The position numbers and the translations under genes were made by a program. Below the pieces are notes generated by a model that was not told the DNA's origin, searched no databases, and saw only the letters and a list, made by a program, of their open reading frames with translations. From CALMKX01 sp036274895 (GTDB taxonomy: Bacteria > Acidobacteriota > Thermoanaerobaculia > Multivoradales > SZUA-115), in NCBI GenBank assembly GCA_036274895.1, contig DASUEU010000058.1, forward strand, positions 62,001 through 126,000: a stretch of DNA of 64,000 nt, written 5' to 3'. Shown piece by piece: positions 61,137 to 64,000 of the stretch. The stretch's first letter is position 1; every line of letters starts with the position of its first letter.

Positions 61137-63998
61137 CTAGCGGAAGCTGACGCGCGCCCCGAGGCGGAAGACCCGGGGGCTCACGACCTCGCGGACAAAG
61201 TCGCCGACCCCGGCACCGACCTCTGTCTCGCGCTGGAGCACCTCGTTGTTGTTGAGCAGGTTGAAGCCGTCGAGTGAGAGGGCCAGGGCCCACTCACCGA
61301 GCTGGAGCTCCTTCTCGACGCGGGCGTTCACCACGTACACGTCCTCGGCGCGGTAGCGCTCGACGTCGTCAACCACCAGGACGTTGCGCCCTCCGAGGCC
61401 GTCACCCAGGTCGACCTCGAGGTTGTAGGGCAGGGGGTAGCCCTCACGGCCGCTGACGTTGGCCGCCAGGTTGAAGCCCCAGGGCTGGTCGGGCGCGACC
61501 TGATAGAGGCCGGCGACGTTGAACGACCAATCGCTGTTGATGAAGACGTTGCCGAACTGGCCGGAAGTGTTGCCCGCTCCGAGCAGGACCGCGCCGCCGT
61601 CCTCGAATCTGCCGGGCAGCAGGCGGGTGGGATCCTCCAGCTCGGAGTCGGCCACGTCCCAGGTCCAGTCGCTATAGGTGACGTGGGCCCGCAGCATCCA
61701 GCCCTGGGCCAGGCGCTTGTGGGCGGTCAGGCTGTAGCCGGCGTAGTCCTGCTCGCGGTCGCTGTTGTTGAGGTACAGGCCGCCGTTGAACGAGCGGCCC
61801 GGCTTCAGGGTGTAGACCGGCGCGCTGTAGGGAGTGCCATCCGGCAGGGTGCCCGTGAGCACCGTGCCGACCTCGTAGTCCGCGGCGGTATGCGGCCGGC
61901 CAATCGAGCCCAAGGGAGAGCCTTCGTCGATGATCAGGCGGTCGAGGTCGAGCACGCCCGAGTAGCGGCGGAAGGTCGCCGACAGCCCGACCATGAGCTC
62001 CGGACGCAGGGAGTGCTCCACGGCGAGAACCACCTCGTTGGTGATCGGCGCCTCGAGGTTCGGGTCCGTGGCGTTGATGGTGCGCAGTCCCCCCAGCTGG
62101 GGATCGATGCCGGCATAGCCGATGAAGGCCCCGACCTCGTCGGGAGTGATCGCCAGGTCGCCGTTGTCGCCCCAGGCGAAGAAGCCGTACTGGTAGTTGG
62201 CCGGGTTGGTGTTCGAGACCGTCCCGGAGGCGAGCTGATCGGCGAATCGCGAATAGGAGGCGCGCAGCAGGGTCTTGCGCTGCTCACCCAGGGCATAGGT
62301 CAGGCCCAGGCGGGGGGAAAGGTCGTCCCACTCGAAGCCAGGGTCGCCACCGGCGAAGGCGCCGCCACTCGGCACCACGTTGCCGGCCTCGTCGCGGATG
62401 GGCACCGGCGCGGCGGGGATCGTCGAGGGGTTGTTGTGGCCCTGCTGGAGGTCCCAGCGCAGCCCGAGGTTGGCCACCAGGCTACCCAGGGTCAAGGTGT
62501 CCTGCACATAGGCGGTGCTGTACTCGACCTCGTCCGAGACGTTGCGGTCGGTGCGGGTGAAGCCGACATAGCAGTTGGGGTTGCCGTCGCAGAAGAAGTC
62601 CGGCAGGCCCTGGTCGGCGCGGCCGACGATCTGCAGGCCCGGCCAGGTCGAGAAAGACTCCACAGTGGCCTTGCGGTACCCGACGCCGAATCGCAGCTCG
62701 TGGCTGCTCGCGCCGACCTGAAAGAAGTAGTTGCCATCGACCTTGGCTTGCTCCTGCGGGCGATCGGTCGAGACGCCGAGGAAGCTGTTCTGCCAGACCC
62801 GGTCCGGCTGGCGGACCACGTTCGGGAAGGAGGGGTCACCGAACCCGCCGCCCACCGGCTCGAGGGCGAAGCCACCGCCCACGTAGGAGGCCATGCCGGT
62901 CAAGAAGAAGCTCGCGCCGAAGATCTGGGTATCCTCGAGCTTGTAGATGTCGGTGGGGCCGCTCTGGTTCCAGGTCGTCGGGGCGGGGCGCAGGGGGCTG
63001 GCGTTGCGCCCGCTCTTGATCTTGTCGCCGTAGTGATAGAAGGCGGTGAGCGAGTTGCTGTCCGAAAGCTGCGCGTTGACCTTCGCCGCCCAGCTCTCGA
63101 GCTTGGTGGTGTCGTGGGACCCTGGGCCAGTCGAGCCCCGCACGCCGGCCAAGGTCAGCAGGTCAATGTCCTGCACACCGTAGGAACCCCAGGCCCAGAC
63201 GCGGTCCTTGACCACCGGTCCACCGGCCTCGACACCATAGTCGAGGATCTCGACGATGGCGTTGCCCTGCTCGAAGCGCTCCTGGCCGGGACCGAGATCC
63301 GAGGCGTCGAAGTCGAGGTCCGACTGCCACGAGTCGTCGGTCACCAGGTAACGACCGGATCCCCGCAGCTCGTTGGTACCGCGCTTGATCACCATGTTCA
63401 TCGCGACACCGGCGGTGCCCAGCGAAACGTCACTGCCGCCGGTCGAGACCTGCATCTCCTCGAAAGAATCGAAGTTGTAGTACGAGGGGGAAGAGCCGAT
63501 GGCTCCCATGTCGGTGATGGTGACGCCGTCCACCAGCCACACCGAGTTGTCGTCGCTCGTGCCCGGGCTGATGTAGGTCGCCTGCTGGCCGCTCTGGTTG
63601 CCACCGACGTTGATGCCATTCGTCAAAACCGCCGGTGTCATCGCCAGCAGCGCCCAGGGATCTCGCGCCGTGGGGATTTGCTCGAGCTCGACCTGCGAGA
63701 AGGTCGGGCCCACGTTGATCTTGCGTTCGTCGACAACCGGGCTGGCCTCGGCGATGACCTCGATCACCGCTTCGAGGCTGGGGCGGAGCTGGAAATCGAG
63801 AGAGGTGTTCCTGCCGGTGGTGATGGTGACGTTCGGGTTCTCGACGGTGGCGAAGCCCGCGAGCTCGACGTTGACCGTCCAGACCCCCGGCGCGAGGCCG
63901 AGGAAGCGGAACTCCCCGAGATCGTTGCTGTTCTGCGTCTGCGTGGCGCCCAGGCCGGAGAGGGTGATGGTCGCGCCGGGCAAGGGCTCGCCGGTTTC
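61137..63998 (-). CDS. TonB-dependent receptor, Oar-like (5' end missing)
   Basis: The last 953 or so codons of a large outer-membrane receptor; the frame continues past the window edge. A carboxypeptidase-regulatory-like (Ig-like) domain comes first (ETGEPLPGATITLSGLG... about residues 1-75), then a plug domain (AEASPVVDERKINVGPTF, VWLVDGVTITDMG, EEMQVSTGGSDVSLG) and a beta-barrel ending with a final aromatic-terminated strand (RVFRLGARVSFR). This matches Oar-type receptors of Acidobacteriota and myxobacteria. Ligand unknown. There is no clear U-run terminator; the 3' intergenic is GC-rich. Confidence 0.92.
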   Translation of the reverse strand, partial: ETGEPLPGATITLSGLGATQTQNSNDLGEFRFLGLAPGVWTVNVELAGFATVENPNVTITTGRNTSLDFQLRPSLEAVIEVIAEASPVVDERKINVGPTFSQVELEQIPTARDPWALLAMTPAVLTNGINVGGNQSGQQATYISPGTSDDNSVWLVDGVTITDMGAIGSSPSYYNFDSFEEMQVSTGGSDVSLGTAGVAMNMVIKRGTNELRGSGRYLVTDDSWQSDLDFDASDLGPGQERFEQGNAIVEILDYGVEAGGPVVKDRVWAWGSYGVQDIDLLTLAGVRGSTGPGSHDTTKLESWAAKVNAQLSDSNSLTAFYHYGDKIKSGRNASPLRPAPTTWNQSGPTDIYKLEDTQIFGASFFLTGMASYVGGGFALEPVGGGFGDPSFPNVVRQPDRVWQNSFLGVSTDRPQEQAKVDGNYFFQVGASSHELRFGVGYRKATVESFSTWPGLQIVGRADQGLPDFFCDGNPNCYVGFTRTDRNVSDEVEYSTAYVQDTLTLGSLVANLGLRWDLQQGHNNPSTIPAAPVPIRDEAGNVVPSGGAFAGGDPGFEWDDLSPRLGLTYALGEQRKTLLRASYSRFADQLASGTVSNTNPANYQYGFFAWGDNGDLAITPDEVGAFIGYAGIDPQLGGLRTINATDPNLEAPITNEVVLAVEHSLRPELMVGLSATFRRYSGVLDLDRLIIDEGSPLGSIGRPHTAADYEVGTVLTGTLPDGTPYSAPVYTLKPGRSFNGGLYLNNSDREQDYAGYSLTAHKRLAQGWMLRAHVTYSDWTWDVADSELEDPTRLLPGRFEDGGAVLLGAGNTSGQFGNVFINSDWSFNVAGLYQVAPDQPWGFNLAANVSGREGYPLPYNLEVDLGDGLGGRNVLVVDDVERYRAEDVYVVNARVEKELQLGEWALALSLDGFNLLNNNEVLQRETEVGAGVGDFVREVVSPRVFRLGARVSFR

Positions 63999-64000
63999 GG

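Overview
The window is a 64 kb, high-GC bacterial chromosome segment. I read it as Acidobacteriota, most likely near the Thermoanaerobaculia. The evidence is an orphan MacB-like permease of the acidobacterial ADOP type, an Oar-like TonB-dependent receptor with a carboxypeptidase-regulatory N-terminus, an IPTL-CTERM sorting tail, large CRTAC1/FG-GAP and CHAT proteins, and tandem secreted paralogues. This is inference from family content; no rRNA or tRNA gene is visible.

Layout. 1-3.4 kb: the end of an RND pump, a cold-shock gene and an EamA transporter. 3.4-7.9 kb (minus): an ECF sigma factor, a zinc-finger membrane anti-sigma, a small disordered protein and a TPR-CHAT protease, which together look like a signalling or proteolysis unit. 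8.0-13.4 kb (minus): a pentaheme cytochrome with a TPR tail, a CRTAC1 protein and a degenerate DUF2318 protein. 13.6-20.8 kb: a TPR protein, a lipoprotein overlapping type II pantothenate kinase, an IPTL-CTERM surface protein, a three-gene unit of unknown role and a secreted amidohydrolase. 20.8-27.6 kb (minus): addB-addA recombination nuclease. 27.7-31.1 kb: an MFS transporter, mgtE and a cis-prenyltransferase.

31.35-34.56 kb is the clearest accessory island. Three AT-richer one-gene cassettes, all on the minus strand, are separated by four attC-like palindromes. No integrase is in the window, so this looks like an integron cassette array without integrase (CALIN). An IS91-type transposase fragment flanks it. 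One cassette encodes a HEPN-motif protein; the other two encode unknown membrane proteins.

35-42.3 kb: a DASS transporter, the ADOP permease, a papain-like cysteine protease followed by a small protein that resembles the protease's own N-terminal region, and a PaaZ-type aldehyde dehydrogenase lacking its hydratase half. 42.4-46.5 kb: two tandem secreted paralogues with duplicated C-terminal modules. 46.5-52.5 kb: a signalling cluster (GAF-GAF-GGDEF, MHYT sensor, CheX, CheY, and a membrane CheA-like kinase lacking the CheW-binding domain). 52.6-57.2 kb: a divergent Ser/Thr kinase-like protein, a secreted coiled-coil protein and a Tat-exported amidase, joined by 4-nt overlaps. 57.3-64 kb (minus): a trans-aconitate methyltransferase, two near-identical secreted paralogues each with a terminator, and a TonB-dependent receptor running off the window.

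Recurrent features are ATGA/GTGA 4-nt overlaps, and several -10-like hexamers only 8-13 nt upstream of start codons, which suggests leaderless transcripts.
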